64,000 nt of DNA from Rhodococcus jostii NBRC 16295 (GCF_001894825.1 NZ_BCWY01000055.1:1-64000), one strand, 5' to 3'; positions 1 to 9,839 are shown, counted from the stretch's first letter. Notes: a model not told the origin generated them from the letters alone. Program-made: numbers and translations.

Positions 1-537
1 GGGATGTCTCGTGAAACGGTGAAGCGGTCGGACCTGGCCGGGCACGCGGGATACGGCTACTGCGCCTCCCATTCGCGCTTCTACTGGGGGCTGAAGCTGT
101 ACCTGGTCTGCGCCGGCGACGGGATGCCGATCATGTGGTGCCTGGCGAATCCGAAACTCGGTGAACGTGAGGTGGTGACCGCGCTGCTCGAACGCGATCA
201 TCACCTGATTCGGTCGGGGCAGATCCTGCTCGCCGACAAAGGCTTCTCCGGCGCACAGTTCGCCGCCACCACCGCCGCGATGGGTCTGCGGCTGCTGCGA
301 CCGTACCGCAAGGACGAAACCTACAAGAACGGCAATCTCGGCGGGGTGCGGCAGTGGATCGAATCGGTCAACCACACGTTGAAAGGGCAGCTTGGCCTGG
401 AAGAACACGGTGGCCGTACCACGCACGGGGTGTTCGCCCGCGTCGCCCAGCGCGTGTTGGCGATGGCCGCCGGCATCTGGCACAACTGGAACATCGGCGC
501 CGCCGCCAAGCGATCATTTATCGCCTACGACCACTGA
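1..537 (+). CDS. IS982-like transposase, 5' truncated by window edge
   Basis: The reading frame is open from the first base of the window and ends in TGA at 537, so the N-terminal part lies outside. The visible 178 codons carry the C-terminal DDE catalytic half of an IS982-family transposase. A 'LLADKGFSG' block holds the second acidic residue, a 'LLRPYRKDE' block follows, and 'VRQWIESVNHTLKGQLGLE' supplies the final glutamate before a helical tail. Insertion-sequence transposases of this family cut and paste DNA between short inverted repeats. The right end of the element should lie just after 537, because a broken gene (559-696) begins there. Whether the transposase is intact cannot be judged from this window. 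Confidence 0.75.
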   Translation, partial: GMSRETVKRSDLAGHAGYGYCASHSRFYWGLKLYLVCAGDGMPIMWCLANPKLGEREVVTALLERDHHLIRSGQILLADKGFSGAQFAATTAAMGLRLLRPYRKDETYKNGNLGGVRQWIESVNHTLKGQLGLEEHGGRTTHGVFARVAQRVLAMAAGIWHNWNIGAAAKRSFIAYDH

Positions 538-558
538 TCCGTTCAAGGAATCAATCAT

Positions 559-696
559 CTAGGTGAACCGATGGTGTTGTATCCCAGACTTTTTCGTATC
601 GTGATCTCGTCGAGTAACGCAGCGGCCATCTCTGATGGATTGTTTGGCCGCTTCCAGATCTGAAATGGTGAACCGGGCAACTACGATGACACTCAT
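559..696 (-). pseudogene. N-terminal fragment of a small alpha/beta-barrel (ABM-like) protein
   Basis: From ATG at 696 the minus strand reads 'MSVIVVARFTISDLEAAKQS', a typical start of a dimeric alpha/beta-barrel protein of the antibiotic-biosynthesis-monooxygenase type. It then reads '...SGIQHHRF' before a stop at 559. An alternative frame between them reads 'AAALLDEIT', which would fit better between the two blocks, suggesting two small compensating frameshifts. The usual family length is about 95 to 110 residues and only about 45 remain. The break coincides with the end of the IS982-like element, so insertion probably truncated the gene. The family assignment is an inference from a short stretch. 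Confidence 0.4.
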
Positions 697-1226
697 CGTC
701 GGCCGCCTTCGAGTCGACAGTGGTTGCACCGTCTGCGAGTCTATCGCGACGATCCCCTTGATCGAGGATCGCAGGCGTCTACCGGTCGCCACCGCCATTG
801 TGACTGCGGCCAGCACAGCAACGGGCCCCCGGTGGCCAGAGCCTGGCAGTCGATGTGAATGAGTGTCGCCGGGAGACCAGGCGTGGTCGATAGTTGTTCC
901 CGGGCGGGAATCTCGAGACCGACAAGATTGTCGCCACGTACGACGCCGGGTACTGCGGTTGACCCATCCCAAGGCGATCCATGCCTGACCCCGACCCACG
1001 CGGGGACGGGAGTGAGTGGGACAGCATGGCCCTTGGTGACATCAGCCCCTGGTTTCGGAGCCGACGAGTTGCGAGGTGCGGCGGTAGCAGGAGGAGGTGC
1101 GGCGGTAGCAGGAGTAAGAGTACGACCTGCTCGCACGATTCGGACGGCATGGTCGCGACCGACGACGAAACGACTTAGGGGACGAATGGATCGGATTTCG
1201 GTCTACCGTCGTAGCGATGGGCGGGA
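697..1226. other. No recognisable gene; contains a 21-bp tandem duplication
   Basis: I see no credible coding region between the broken small gene and the permease terminator side. The open frames here are short and have no family-like blocks. The only structure noted is the tandem duplication at 1073-1114. Confidence 0.5.
1073..1114. repeat. Perfect 21-bp tandem duplication
   Basis: Two adjacent identical 21-bp units (1073-1093 and 1094-1114) begin GAGGTGCGGCGG and end AGCAGGAG. They lie in non-coding DNA about 110 bp past the stop codon of the APC permease. The likely origin is replication slippage. Confidence 0.85.
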
Positions 1227-2705
1227 TCAGGCTCCCTCGTCCGCGGCCAGGTGGTCGATGTCGGAGAATTTCGTGTCGAGCCCGCTGCGCTTGTTGATCA
1301 CGAACGTGATCGCCCACAGCACGATGCCGACGACCAGCATCACTCCGGCGATCCGGTATTGGATCATCTGCTCCTGGGTACGTGCCCACGGTCCGACGAG
1401 GAAAAGGCACAGCACCGCCGCGACGACCGGCACCCAGACGGGAGCCCGGAAGAACGTTTTGTCCGCCCGCCGTTTGAGCACCAGGCACGCGATGTTGACG
1501 ACCGCGAAGACGCACAACAACAACAGCCCGGTCGTCCCGGACAGGGCGCCGACCACCGAATTCCCGGACATCTGGTTGACCACGACAATGAGCGCAAGAG
1601 TCATGCTTGTCGTGAACACGATGGCCGCCCAGGGCGAGCGGCGCCCCGGTAGGACGGACCCGAGTACACCCGGGAGCACCTGCTGCTTCGCCAGCCCGTA
1701 GATCAGTCGACTCGCCATCAGCATGTTGATGAGTGCGGTGTTCGCGACCGCGAACACCGTCAGGTAGGGAAAGATCTCATCGATCGGCAGGCCGGGTGCA
1801 CCGAGCCGGACCACGTGCAACAGGATCCCCTCACTTCCGGAGTCGTAGTCCAATGGGAGCACGGCGATGACCGCGACAACGACCAGGATGTAGATCAAAC
1901 AGGTGACTCCGAGTCCGGTGAGCATCATCTTGGGAAAGATGCGTTCGGGTTGCTTGGTCTCCTCGACCATGTTCACCGAGTCCTCGAATCCGACCATGGC
2001 GAAGAAGGCAATGGCGGTCGCAACCGTGACCGCGAGGAACCATCCCTTCTCATTCGGGTCGTCGAATACCACCAGATTCCCGATGTCGCCTTCGGCGCTG
2101 CCGCTGCCGGCCGCGACGAGGCCGATGACGATGACGACTGCGAGCGCGGTCATCTCGATGAGAGTCAATACCACATTCAATTTCACAGATTCGCCGACGC
2201 CACGGAGGTTGATCACAGCGAGCAGGCTCATGAAGAGCAGCGCGACGAGGAGTTGTGCGGTATCCCCGGTCGGAATGTCGAACCAGCCCACTCCGTCTGC
2301 ATCACTGAATGTTTCGTGCAGTCCGGCTAGTAGGTTACCTGCGACGACGTTCGATGACGTTGATGCACTCGTGAGGCCCGAGCAGATGACGGCGAATGCA
2401 ACAATGAACGTGACGAAATGGATGCCGAAAGCCTTGTGCGCGTACAGGGCAGCGCCGGCGGCCTGGGGGTATTTTGTGACGAGTTCGAGGTAGGAGAAGG
2501 CAGTCAGCGTTGCAATGACGAACGCGAGAATAAACGGAAGCCAGGCCATTCCGCCCACGTTCTCGATCATGCTTCCGGTGACCGCGTAGACCCCCGCACC
2601 GAGAATGTCGCCGACAATGAAGAAGAGTAGCAACCCGGGCCCCAGAACCCGTTTGAGTTCATCGCGCTTACCGGCGGCGTCCGGGTCGCCAGTCGCATGT
2701 GCCAT
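1227..2705 (-). CDS. APC-superfamily amino-acid/polyamine permease
   Basis: This 492-residue membrane protein has about twelve hydrophobic segments and the APC-family opening 'GPGLLLFFIVGDILGAGVYA', the conserved first helix that forms the unwound substrate site. The 'FEDSVNMVEETKQPERIFPK' block after helix five or six is the usual 'GFE...EE..NP...P' signature. Such proteins import amino acids, polyamines or related amines with protons or by exchange. The start is placed at ATG 2705 (MAHATGDPD), because the upstream 17 residues are not membrane-protein-like and an AGGA motif lies about 9 bases before this ATG. It stands alone, with no co-directional partner. The substrate cannot be read from the sequence. 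Confidence 0.85.
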   Translation of the reverse strand: MAHATGDPDAAGKRDELKRVLGPGLLLFFIVGDILGAGVYAVTGSMIENVGGMAWLPFILAFVIATLTAFSYLELVTKYPQAAGAALYAHKAFGIHFVTFIVAFAVICSGLTSASTSSNVVAGNLLAGLHETFSDADGVGWFDIPTGDTAQLLVALLFMSLLAVINLRGVGESVKLNVVLTLIEMTALAVVIVIGLVAAGSGSAEGDIGNLVVFDDPNEKGWFLAVTVATAIAFFAMVGFEDSVNMVEETKQPERIFPKMMLTGLGVTCLIYILVVVAVIAVLPLDYDSGSEGILLHVVRLGAPGLPIDEIFPYLTVFAVANTALINMLMASRLIYGLAKQQVLPGVLGSVLPGRRSPWAAIVFTTSMTLALIVVVNQMSGNSVVGALSGTTGLLLLCVFAVVNIACLVLKRRADKTFFRAPVWVPVVAAVLCLFLVGPWARTQEQMIQYRIAGVMLVVGIVLWAITFVINKRSGLDTKFSDIDHLAADEGA

Positions 2706-3743
2706 GCAAGAAATCCTAAACCCGCAGGTGATCACGCAGGTAGTGCTCGGCGGCACCTCCCCGCCGGCTGTGACCGGCCCGGATGTTTGCGCGGGATCTC
2801 GACCCTGACCGCGTTCAGGCTGGCCGTGGAAATCGGGGATTGGCAGCGGCTGACCGGGTGCGCCATCGGAACTTTACTGGGATTGGCCCCCAACACTCTT
2901 TCGGCACAATGCGTGTGCCGGAGTCGACACCAAGACCGTTAGCCTCCGGCTGCTGATCGAGGCTGCATGGCGTCACCGCCCGTCCTACCACCGAAGTGCG
3001 GAGCTGCGCAGACGGTGGGCAAGGCCACCCCGCCGCCGGCGGTCAGTAGGACAACCGGCGACTGCACTTTCCTCGGCTGCGCTTTGAGGCGCACGGAACG
3101 TCCCAACCTCGCGAACACCGCGGTAGCCCGTGAAACTTGCCGGCTGGTGCTGGTCAATGGCAGCCCTGGACGACTAGCCGCGAGCAACAAATGTCCGGAC
3201 GTGGCCCACGGTGGTGGCGGTGGCACCTGGGAGCGACTCGCGACCGATCTCTGAGCACGCATCAATCTCGCGTTGAAAAAACGTTCGCGGTCATCAGCTT
3301 GGATGCGGTGCCCCGGTAGCGGGCTGACGACCGGCTCCCGGGGAGCGTCCCCTCGCGGCGCTGTTCGACCGCACCCGAGATCGGGCCGCCGGCGATCCGG
3401 GCGTCGAGGACATGCTTGCCGCGTATACGCGCGGCACGGGGATCGGTTTGCCGGCGTCATGGTCATGTTCGAGGCCGCCCCGCGGTGACCGCGTGGTGGT
3501 CGATGTCAGCGACCGTGAAGACGAGGCGCTGTCCTGAATGCCCCGCGTTCGGGCAACCGGTGGCGAAGCGGTGATCGCCTGGGCGGCCGAGGTGAGCTGA
3601 GTGGGACTGTGTGCCGGACACTCCACCAGTTCGCGCTGTGCAGTGCCTGGCTTCCGCGACACGCAGGGAGAGGTGCTCGATATTCCGCGGTTAGCGAGTC
3701 CGGGACGACAATGGGAGCCGGACCTGCAGACGAGGAGCACGCC
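2706..3743. other. Intergenic stretch with an IS110 remnant, otherwise no gene seen
   Basis: Apart from the transposase scrap at 2787-2911, this kilobase has no frame with recognisable protein blocks. The last 50 bases carry the Kup ribosome binding site. Confidence 0.5.
2787..2911 (+). pseudogene. IS110-family transposase C-terminal scrap
   Basis: The plus strand reads 'LTAFRLAVEIGDWQRLTG' followed by 'AIGTLLGLAPN', matching the conserved region of IS110/IS116/IS902 transposases just before the serine motif ('...IGDW.RF....YLGLTPSE'). Only about 40 residues remain. There is no start and no neighbouring DEDD domain, so this is a decayed fragment rather than a gene. Confidence 0.65.
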
Positions 3744-5684
3744 GTGGCCACTGAGTCCGGAGGTAGTCCGCTCGTTCGCGCGGTGGACGGTCGGGAAGCG
3801 TTTCGGCTCGCCGTGGTGGTCGGCGCTCTCGGGGTCGTGTTCGGTGACATCGGGACCAGCCCGATCTACACCATCCAGACGGTGTTCAACCCGAAGGACC
3901 CCCACCCGGTGCCGATCAGCACGAACAACGTCTACGGCGTCGTGTCGTTGATCTTCTGGTCGCTGATGATCATCGTCACCGTGACCTACGTGTTGCTGGT
4001 GATGCGCGTCGACAACCACGGCGAGGGCGGGATCATGGCGCTGATTACGCTGCTGCGGCGCCTGGGTGGGGTGCGGGGCCGTCGCGTGACCGCGGTGCTG
4101 GCCGGTCTCGGTGTCTTCGGTGCCGCGCTGTTCTTCGGCGACAGCGTGATCACACCCGCGATTTCCGTGCTGTCCGCGGTGGAAGGCCTGAAGGTCGTCC
4201 AGCCGGGGTTGGAGGAGCTGATCGTGCCGATCACGGCGGTGATCATCGTGGGATTGTTCTCCGTGCAGCGGCGGGGCACGGCGGCGGTCGGTCGGTTGTT
4301 CGGGCCGGTGATGTTCGTCTGGTTCGTGTCGATCGGGGCGTGCGGTGTGGCCGGCATCGCCCGATATCCGGAAATCCTTCGGGCGCTCTCGCCGACGTAT
4401 GCGCTGAACTTCATGTTCGGGCACTTCGGCATCGCGTTCTTCGCGTTAACCGCGGTCGTGCTCGCGGTCACCGGTGCCGAGGCGCTGTATGCCGATATGG
4501 GCCATTTCGGACGGCCGGCGATCACCCGGGGCTGGCTGCTGCTGGTTTTGCCGGCGTGCGTGCTGAGCTACCTCGGCCAGGGTGCGCTGCTTCTCGGTGA
4601 CCAGGGCGCTGTGGGTAGCCCGTTCTTCCTGCTCGCCCCGGGCTGGGCGCGGTTGCCGATGGTGCTGCTGGCCACCGCGGCGACGGTGATCGCCTCCCAG
4701 GCGGTGATCACCGGCGCCTACTCGGTGGCGTCGCAGGCGGCGAGGCTCGGTTACCTGCCGAGGTTGCGGGTGGTGCACACCTCGGAGTCGAGGATCGGGC
4801 AGATCTACGTTCCGTGGATCAACTGGGTGCTGATGGTGTCGGTGCTCACGCTGGTTTTCGCCTTCCGGAGTTCGGCGACATTGGCGTACGCGTTCGGCAT
4901 GGCGGTGACCGCGACGATCACGATCACGACGTTGCTGTTCTTCTACATCGCCCGCACCAAGTGGGGCACGCCGTTGTGGCTGGTCGTGATCGGCGGCGGC
5001 GCCTTGCTGGTGGTCGATCTGCTGTTTCTGGCGGCGAACTTGACCAAACTGGTGCACGGGGCGTGGCTGCCGTTGCTGATCGGGCTCACGGCGTTCACGG
5101 TGATGACCACCTGGCAGCGCGGCCGGGACATCGTCACCCGCGCGCGGGGACGGGCGGAGGGATCGTTACGGGAATTCGTCGACCAGTTGCACGATTGTCG
5201 GCGGCCGCTGCTGCGGGTCCCCGGCACTGCGGTGTTCCTCAACCGCGGGAAGCAGACCGCGCCGTTGGCGATGCGGGCCAACGTCGAACACAACCGCGTG
5301 CTGCACGAACACGTGGTGATCCTGTCGATCGACACGCTGCCGGTGCCGCGCGTACCGGACACGGAACGGACGGAGGTCGATGCGCTCGGCTACGCCGAAG
5401 ACGGGATCGTCCTCGTGACAGTGTATTTCGGGTACATGGAAACGCCGAACATCCCGGACGCGTTGTGCCTGCTCGACCCCGCCGACACCGAGGGTCCGAT
5501 CGCGATCGAGGACGCCTCCTACTTCCTGTCGAAGATCGAACTGGCGATGGGGGCGGCACCGACGATGGCAACATGGCGCAAGCGCCTGTTCATCGCCGCC
5601 TCCTACATCACGGGCGACGCTGCCGAGTACTTCCGCCTGCCGGGCGGGCGGACGGTGATCATGGGTTCCCGAATCGATGTGTAG
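3744..5684 (+). CDS. kup: Low-affinity potassium uptake protein Kup (TrkD family)
   Basis: The predicted 646-residue protein imports K+ with protons across the cytoplasmic membrane. It shows the Kup hallmark 'GVVFGDIGTSPIYT' in the first membrane helix, about twelve hydrophobic segments over residues 20 to 460, and a hydrophilic C-terminal domain with 'GTAVFLNRGKQTAPLA'. The length fits the family (about 620 to 660). The start is GTG 3744, because GAGGAG lies six bases upstream at 3732-3737. A longer in-frame ATG (3609) has no such site and adds a tail that does not resemble Kup. It appears to be monocistronic. Confidence 0.93.
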   Translation: MATESGGSPLVRAVDGREAFRLAVVVGALGVVFGDIGTSPIYTIQTVFNPKDPHPVPISTNNVYGVVSLIFWSLMIIVTVTYVLLVMRVDNHGEGGIMALITLLRRLGGVRGRRVTAVLAGLGVFGAALFFGDSVITPAISVLSAVEGLKVVQPGLEELIVPITAVIIVGLFSVQRRGTAAVGRLFGPVMFVWFVSIGACGVAGIARYPEILRALSPTYALNFMFGHFGIAFFALTAVVLAVTGAEALYADMGHFGRPAITRGWLLLVLPACVLSYLGQGALLLGDQGAVGSPFFLLAPGWARLPMVLLATAATVIASQAVITGAYSVASQAARLGYLPRLRVVHTSESRIGQIYVPWINWVLMVSVLTLVFAFRSSATLAYAFGMAVTATITITTLLFFYIARTKWGTPLWLVVIGGGALLVVDLLFLAANLTKLVHGAWLPLLIGLTAFTVMTTWQRGRDIVTRARGRAEGSLREFVDQLHDCRRPLLRVPGTAVFLNRGKQTAPLAMRANVEHNRVLHEHVVILSIDTLPVPRVPDTERTEVDALGYAEDGIVLVTVYFGYMETPNIPDALCLLDPADTEGPIAIEDASYFLSKIELAMGAAPTMATWRKRLFIAASYITGDAAEYFRLPGGRTVIMGSRIDV

Positions 5685-5889
5685 GGAAGCGGATCCGCCC
5701 AATCCGGTTCGTCCGACGCCGCGACAACCGACCGGCTCGGGCGAACGTACATCTCCGAACACGGCTGGTCCTGGAATTGAAGCGGTTCGGCAGTGGCCGG
5801 CACGGGCGGCGCCAGGGGTATGTTGATCTGGTGGGCCCGCTGGCGGCAGGTGCTTGTAGGAGACCGATACCTCACGGAGGCGGTCGCTG

Positions 5890-6906
5890 ATGCAGGTGCC
5901 GTCGACCGTACGTTCCTCGATCTGGGTGCTGCTGGTCGCGGTCGTGGTCCTCCTCCTCGCGGGATGCGGCGGCTCGGATCCCACCACCTCGACCCCCTCA
6001 GCGGGGCCGGCCGTGGACCTGCCGGCACTGGTCCGGCAGGTGGAGGCCTCGGTTGTCACCGTGCTCACCGGGTCCGGTGTGGGCAGCGGCATCGTCTACA
6101 AGACCGACGGCACCATCCTCACCAACGCCCACGTGGTCGAGGGTGCCCGGCAGGTGAGCGTGGCCTTCGCGGACGGGCAACAGGTGTCTGCGAACGTGCG
6201 GGCCGTCGATCGGGTGGCCGATGTCGCGGTCCTTCACGCGGACCGCGCGGATCTGACTGCGGCGACGTTCGAGACAGCGCTGCCGGAGGTCGGCGCGCTC
6301 GCGGTGGTCATGGGCAGTCCGCTGGGGTTCGAGGACACGGTCACCTCGGGCATCATCTCCGGACTGCACCGTCAGATTCCAGGGTCGGCCTCCACCGGGG
6401 CGCCGCTGGTCGACCTGATCCAGACCGACGCTGCGATCTCGCCGGGTAATTCCGGGGGTGCGCTGATCGACGGACAAGGCCGGGTCGTGGGGATGAGCCA
6501 GGCCTACATTCCCCCGGCGGCGGGTGCGGTGGCTCTGGGCTTCGCGATCCCCGCGGCGGATGTCGTCGACGTCGCAGACCAGCTGCTGGCCTCCGGGACC
6601 GCCCAGCATGCGTACGTCGGCATTCAGCCCGGCACGCTGACCCCGCAGATCGCCGAACAATTGGCGGTCGACCGCACCAGCGGTGTCGTCGTCCTCGAGG
6701 TCGTCCCGCTCGGTCCGGCAGCGACCGCGGGTATCCGGCCCGGCGATGTCATCACCGCGGTCAACGGACACGACACCGAGTCGGCGGAGGACTTCATCGC
6801 GGCGCTCCGTGCCCTCGACCCCGGCGATCGAGTCGAACTGACCGTGCTCCGCGGCGGCGAGACCCAGCAGATCTCGGTCACCGTCACAGACCGCCCCGCC
6901 AGCTGA
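5890..6906 (+). CDS. HtrA/DegP-like serine protease, secreted lipoprotein with PDZ domain
   Basis: This 338-residue extracytoplasmic protease has a signal sequence ending in the lipobox LLAGC (Cys26), so it is predicted to be anchored to the outer face of the membrane. The trypsin-like domain carries the triad His81 (TNAHVV), Asp111 (ADVAVL) and Ser188 (GNSGGAL). Residues 245 to 335 form one PDZ domain with 'GPAATAGIRPGDVITAVNG'. Family members degrade or refold damaged envelope proteins. GGAGG at 5876-5880 sits nine bases before ATG 5890. The single PDZ and single lipid anchor resemble actinobacterial HtrA/PepD relatives, but no specific orthologue is claimed. Confidence 0.92.
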   Translation: MQVPSTVRSSIWVLLVAVVVLLLAGCGGSDPTTSTPSAGPAVDLPALVRQVEASVVTVLTGSGVGSGIVYKTDGTILTNAHVVEGARQVSVAFADGQQVSANVRAVDRVADVAVLHADRADLTAATFETALPEVGALAVVMGSPLGFEDTVTSGIISGLHRQIPGSASTGAPLVDLIQTDAAISPGNSGGALIDGQGRVVGMSQAYIPPAAGAVALGFAIPAADVVDVADQLLASGTAQHAYVGIQPGTLTPQIAEQLAVDRTSGVVVLEVVPLGPAATAGIRPGDVITAVNGHDTESAEDFIAALRALDPGDRVELTVLRGGETQQISVTVTDRPAS

Positions 6907-7066
6907 ACGACGATTCCAAGAGCGAACCGATCCTGGTACGTCGTGGGCGTTGACCAGCAGCGCCGTCAACGTGTCCTCGTGACACGAAATTGAGAAACCA
7001 ACACGCCCACTGACCGGTTGGGGCCGTTCGGCCGGGACGCACCGACCGCACCAGATCCCGCCGATT

Positions 7067-8308
7067 GTGCCCGGTCTTGTGGACGTTGCATCCTCGGACG
7101 CTGGTGGAGGTCTCTACCGGACAGAAGCAGCGGAGATCCGCGGCGCGCTGTTGTCGAGTCGCACCTACTGCCTGGAGTTTGGGGGCAGACCGGGCGGGTA
7201 CGCGAAGGCGGTGGAGGCGAACGAGCACCTGCGGGGAGGACAATCCGGTGCGGCCGGTGAGCAGGTCTCGGTGCTGTTCATCGCGGATCCGGGCACGCCT
7301 GCGGCTCTCGCGGAACGCATCGCGGAGTACCTGCCGCAACGCCTGCGCAGCCCTGACCGCCCCGAGCGCCGGTGGACGACGTGCGTGCGCCGCAAACCGT
7401 ACCTCGCCGACGAGCAAGCGGATTTCGCTGATGTCATCGACACGGTCGATCCGTCCTCCGAAGCGGAAGACATCGTCGTGTATCTCACCGATCTGCCGCG
7501 CCGCGAGGACACCCTGCCGGTGGTGGCCGACGTCAGCGCCGGCCACAAATTCGCGCTCATCTCGGTCGCCGGCGTGGGCGGCGTCCGCATCGAGCGCCGC
7601 GTCCGCACCGTCACCGAACTCGCGATCGCCCGCGTCCTCGGTGAACCGGAACTCATGCCCCCCGGCGCGGCGCGACGGTTCCGGTCTGCGCAGACCGAGG
7701 ACGGCATCAGGTACTTCGCGCCCTCGGGGCTGCGGCGGCTGCGGTTGCTATCGGGGATGGTGCGGGCCAACCGGCCGTGGCGACTGGTCACCGGACTGTC
7801 GAAGGTGCTCGTCGGCGCCTTCGCCACGGGTGCGATCGCGCTGGCCACCGACACGATCTGGTTGTTCGCCGACACGATGGGCCCATGGCGTATGAGTGCG
7901 GCGACGATTTTGTCGATCGTGGCGATGATTCTGTGGCTGATCCTCGATCATGAACTCTGGGAGCGGCCGAAGTCGCCGGCGGAGCGGGATCGTTCGGTGC
8001 TGTACAACACCGCAACCGTGGTCACCCTGGTCATCGGCGTCGTCGTCCTCCACGTGGCCCTGTTCTGCCTGCTGCTGTTCACCGCGTGCCTCGCTCTTCC
8101 CCCGGAACTGCTGTCCCCCATTCTCGGGCACGGGGTGAACTTCTCCGATTACCTCACGCTCACCTGGCTGCTGGCGTCCATCGCGACCATCGGTGGGGCC
8201 CTCGGGTCGGGTCTCGAGGACGACGCCGCCGTGAAGGAGGCGGCGTACGGGGTTCGGCAGCGGCAACGCATCGAGGAGACGCGGAGTCCGTCGAACGAGA
8301 CGCGATGA
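7067..8308 (+). CDS. Unknown protein: soluble N-terminal domain plus four membrane helices
   Basis: This 413-residue protein is not assigned to a known function. Residues 1 to about 230 are soluble and include a 'VSVLFIADPGTPAALAERIA' segment and an acidic stretch 'EDIVVYLTDLPRREDTLP' typical of alternating alpha/beta folds. The C-terminal third has four strongly hydrophobic helices (about residues 240-265, 272-295, 315-345 and 360-380) and a charged tail. The GTG at 7067 gives the longest frame, but the first 50 residues are weakly constrained and the true start may be internal. The layout (cytosolic sensor-like domain followed by membrane helices) suggests a membrane-associated role. Confidence 0.65.
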   Translation: MPGLVDVASSDAGGGLYRTEAAEIRGALLSSRTYCLEFGGRPGGYAKAVEANEHLRGGQSGAAGEQVSVLFIADPGTPAALAERIAEYLPQRLRSPDRPERRWTTCVRRKPYLADEQADFADVIDTVDPSSEAEDIVVYLTDLPRREDTLPVVADVSAGHKFALISVAGVGGVRIERRVRTVTELAIARVLGEPELMPPGAARRFRSAQTEDGIRYFAPSGLRRLRLLSGMVRANRPWRLVTGLSKVLVGAFATGAIALATDTIWLFADTMGPWRMSAATILSIVAMILWLILDHELWERPKSPAERDRSVLYNTATVVTLVIGVVVLHVALFCLLLFTACLALPPELLSPILGHGVNFSDYLTLTWLLASIATIGGALGSGLEDDAAVKEAAYGVRQRQRIEETRSPSNETR

Positions 8309-8474
8309 TCGCGGCCACCAGCTGCTCTTGCATGAGTTCTGGCGCCCCGCAAGACAGACGAAAATAGCTGACACAAGATGTCAGGGTCTGGGTGCAAGCA
8401 TGGTTCCACCGTTCGGCGACGATCGCGGACGTGGACCGGACCTCGGATCGACGCAACCACAGACAAGGACCTCC

Positions 8475-9005
8475 ATGCGCGAAACACCAGAAGAGCTCAA
8501 AGAACTCCAGGCCCTCCTCGACGACTCCCTGTCCCGCTCCACCACCCATCTGCGTTCGATCATCAACACCGAGCGCACACTGACCGCAGAGCAGCTCACC
8601 CAGGTCATCACCGGCATGTGCACCCTCGCCCTGTCCACCGTCACCGCCAAAGGTGAACCACGGATCAGCGGTGTGGACGGGCACTTCCTGCACGGAAAGT
8701 GGCACTTCGGCACGGCGCGCGGCGCGGCCAAGGCCCGCCACCTCGCCGCCCGGCCCGCCGTCAGCGCCGCGCACATGCGCGGGGAAGACCTCGGCGTGTT
8801 CACACACGGCACGGTGGAAATCCTCAACCCCCAGGACGCGGAGCCGCCCGCAGACTGGCCGGACCTACTCGCCTACTTCAAAGGCTTCTACGGCGATGAC
8901 TCCTTCGACTGGGACAATGACGTGGTCTACTACCGGCTGCATCCGCACTGGACCACCGTCTACGCCGCCGATATCGCAAAGCTCGCTGCGGAGTCCCGGT
9001 CCTGA
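8475..9005 (+). CDS. Pyridoxamine-phosphate-oxidase-like split-barrel flavin/F420 protein
   Basis: This 176-residue protein has the split-barrel pattern 'MCTLALSTVTAKGEPRISGV' near residue 48, the opening strands of the PNPOx-like fold that binds FMN or F420. It is followed by a 'FLHGKWHFGT' strand and a basic 'AKARHLAARPAVSAAH' region. A substrate-capping C-terminus contains 'VVYYRLHPHWTTVYA'. The start is ATG 8475, with AAGGAC five bases upstream. An upstream extension in the same frame has no family features. Actinobacteria have many such proteins acting as F420- or FMN-dependent reductases; the exact substrate is not predictable. It has no co-directional partner. Confidence 0.75.
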   Translation: MRETPEELKELQALLDDSLSRSTTHLRSIINTERTLTAEQLTQVITGMCTLALSTVTAKGEPRISGVDGHFLHGKWHFGTARGAAKARHLAARPAVSAAHMRGEDLGVFTHGTVEILNPQDAEPPADWPDLLAYFKGFYGDDSFDWDNDVVYYRLHPHWTTVYAADIAKLAAESRS

Positions 9006-9514
9006 TTCAGCACCAAACGCATCAGGGGCCAGTCCGCATGTCCCACATGTCCCGGTCCTGGGCACGCATCCAGCGGTCCCGAGCGACACGAAACCTGGAA
9101 AGTGACACGCGAGTGACGCGAAATTTGTCGGGGGGTGCCGCCAGCGTGCTCGGCATGATGATCGACCAGGACCCGCGGCCTCGCGAGCTGTCCGCTGCCG
9201 GTGCGGTCGTGTTTCCGGATCTGCCCGGAGGCGGTGGCGGCGCGGATCGGGCGGTCGACGGCCGAGTCCCGGTCCGAGGGTCCCGGGCCGTGCCTACGTC
9301 TCGGCGTGGCGGCGGCTCGAGGGAGCCCTGGTGCCACACGCACGGCCACACCCCGTTGCCAATGCCGGACGATGGCTGACCACCTCGATCCACCGTTGGG
9401 GGCACACTCCGCTCGTCCCGGTGCCGCTGCCGACCAGCGAGCGAACGTACCCGTAGGAGAGGTTGTCAGATACTCGAAGTGACAAATACTGCCGGTTGTT
9501 GATTCAATCCATGG
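9006..9514. other. Non-coding stretch, nothing recognised
   Basis: No frame on either strand shows family-like blocks. A GTGACGCGAAATTT motif near 9112 resembles GTGACACGAAATTG near 6979, but two short matches are not enough to define an element. Confidence 0.4.
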
Positions 9515-9808
9515 ATGTCCGCCACAGCGAGCCGATCCGCAGAGTCCGGCCGGGAGATCGTTCCCGGTGTCCGAGTGTGGGTCCGGCGGGATGAGCGAAA
9601 CCCGGTGACGGGGACGGTAGTCGAGGACTTCGCCGACAAGGCCGGGATGGATCTTGCGCGCACCTGGGCGCCGGTGCGCCGGTGGGCGGTCGTCCTCGAC
9701 GACGGTCGTCTGGTCTTCGCCGACGATCCCGAACTCGAGGCCGAATCCGCGCACCCGCCGGTACGTTCGCCCAACCCGCCCGGACGCAGTGCCACCGGTA
9801 GACCGTAA
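9515..9808 (+). CDS. Small conserved-looking hypothetical protein
   Basis: The 97-residue product has a compact beta-rich pattern 'PGVRVWVRRDERNPVTGTVV' followed by 'RRWAVVLDDGRLVFADD', reminiscent of a small SH3-like barrel. I do not recognise a named family. The codon bias (strong G/C at third positions) supports real coding. The start is ATG 9515; an alternative ATG four bases earlier is out of frame. The C-terminal 20 residues are low-complexity (Pro, Ser, Arg) and may be disordered. Confidence 0.5.
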   Translation: MSATASRSAESGREIVPGVRVWVRRDERNPVTGTVVEDFADKAGMDLARTWAPVRRWAVVLDDGRLVFADDPELEAESAHPPVRSPNPPGRSATGRP

Positions 9809-9812
9809 CCGT

Positions 9813-9822
9813 ACCGATCGGT
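9813..9822. promoter_or_regulatory. 10-bp perfect palindrome upstream of 9840 gene
   Basis: ACCGATCGGT is a perfect palindrome centred about 22 bases before the GTG of the small membrane gene. Its position suits an operator or -10 neighbourhood, but nothing else supports a function. Confidence 0.25.
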
Positions 9823-9839
9823 TTGTTAGATTGTCGGCT

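Noticed and set aside
4814..5890. 358-codon plus-strand open frame over the kup 3' half
   Set aside because: It is out of frame with kup and consists of Arg/Gly/Ala repeats. kup explains the same DNA fully.
6975..9125. Two similar GTGACRCGAAATT motifs about 2.1 kb apart
   Set aside because: Only about 13 bases match and the flanks differ. This is compatible with chance.
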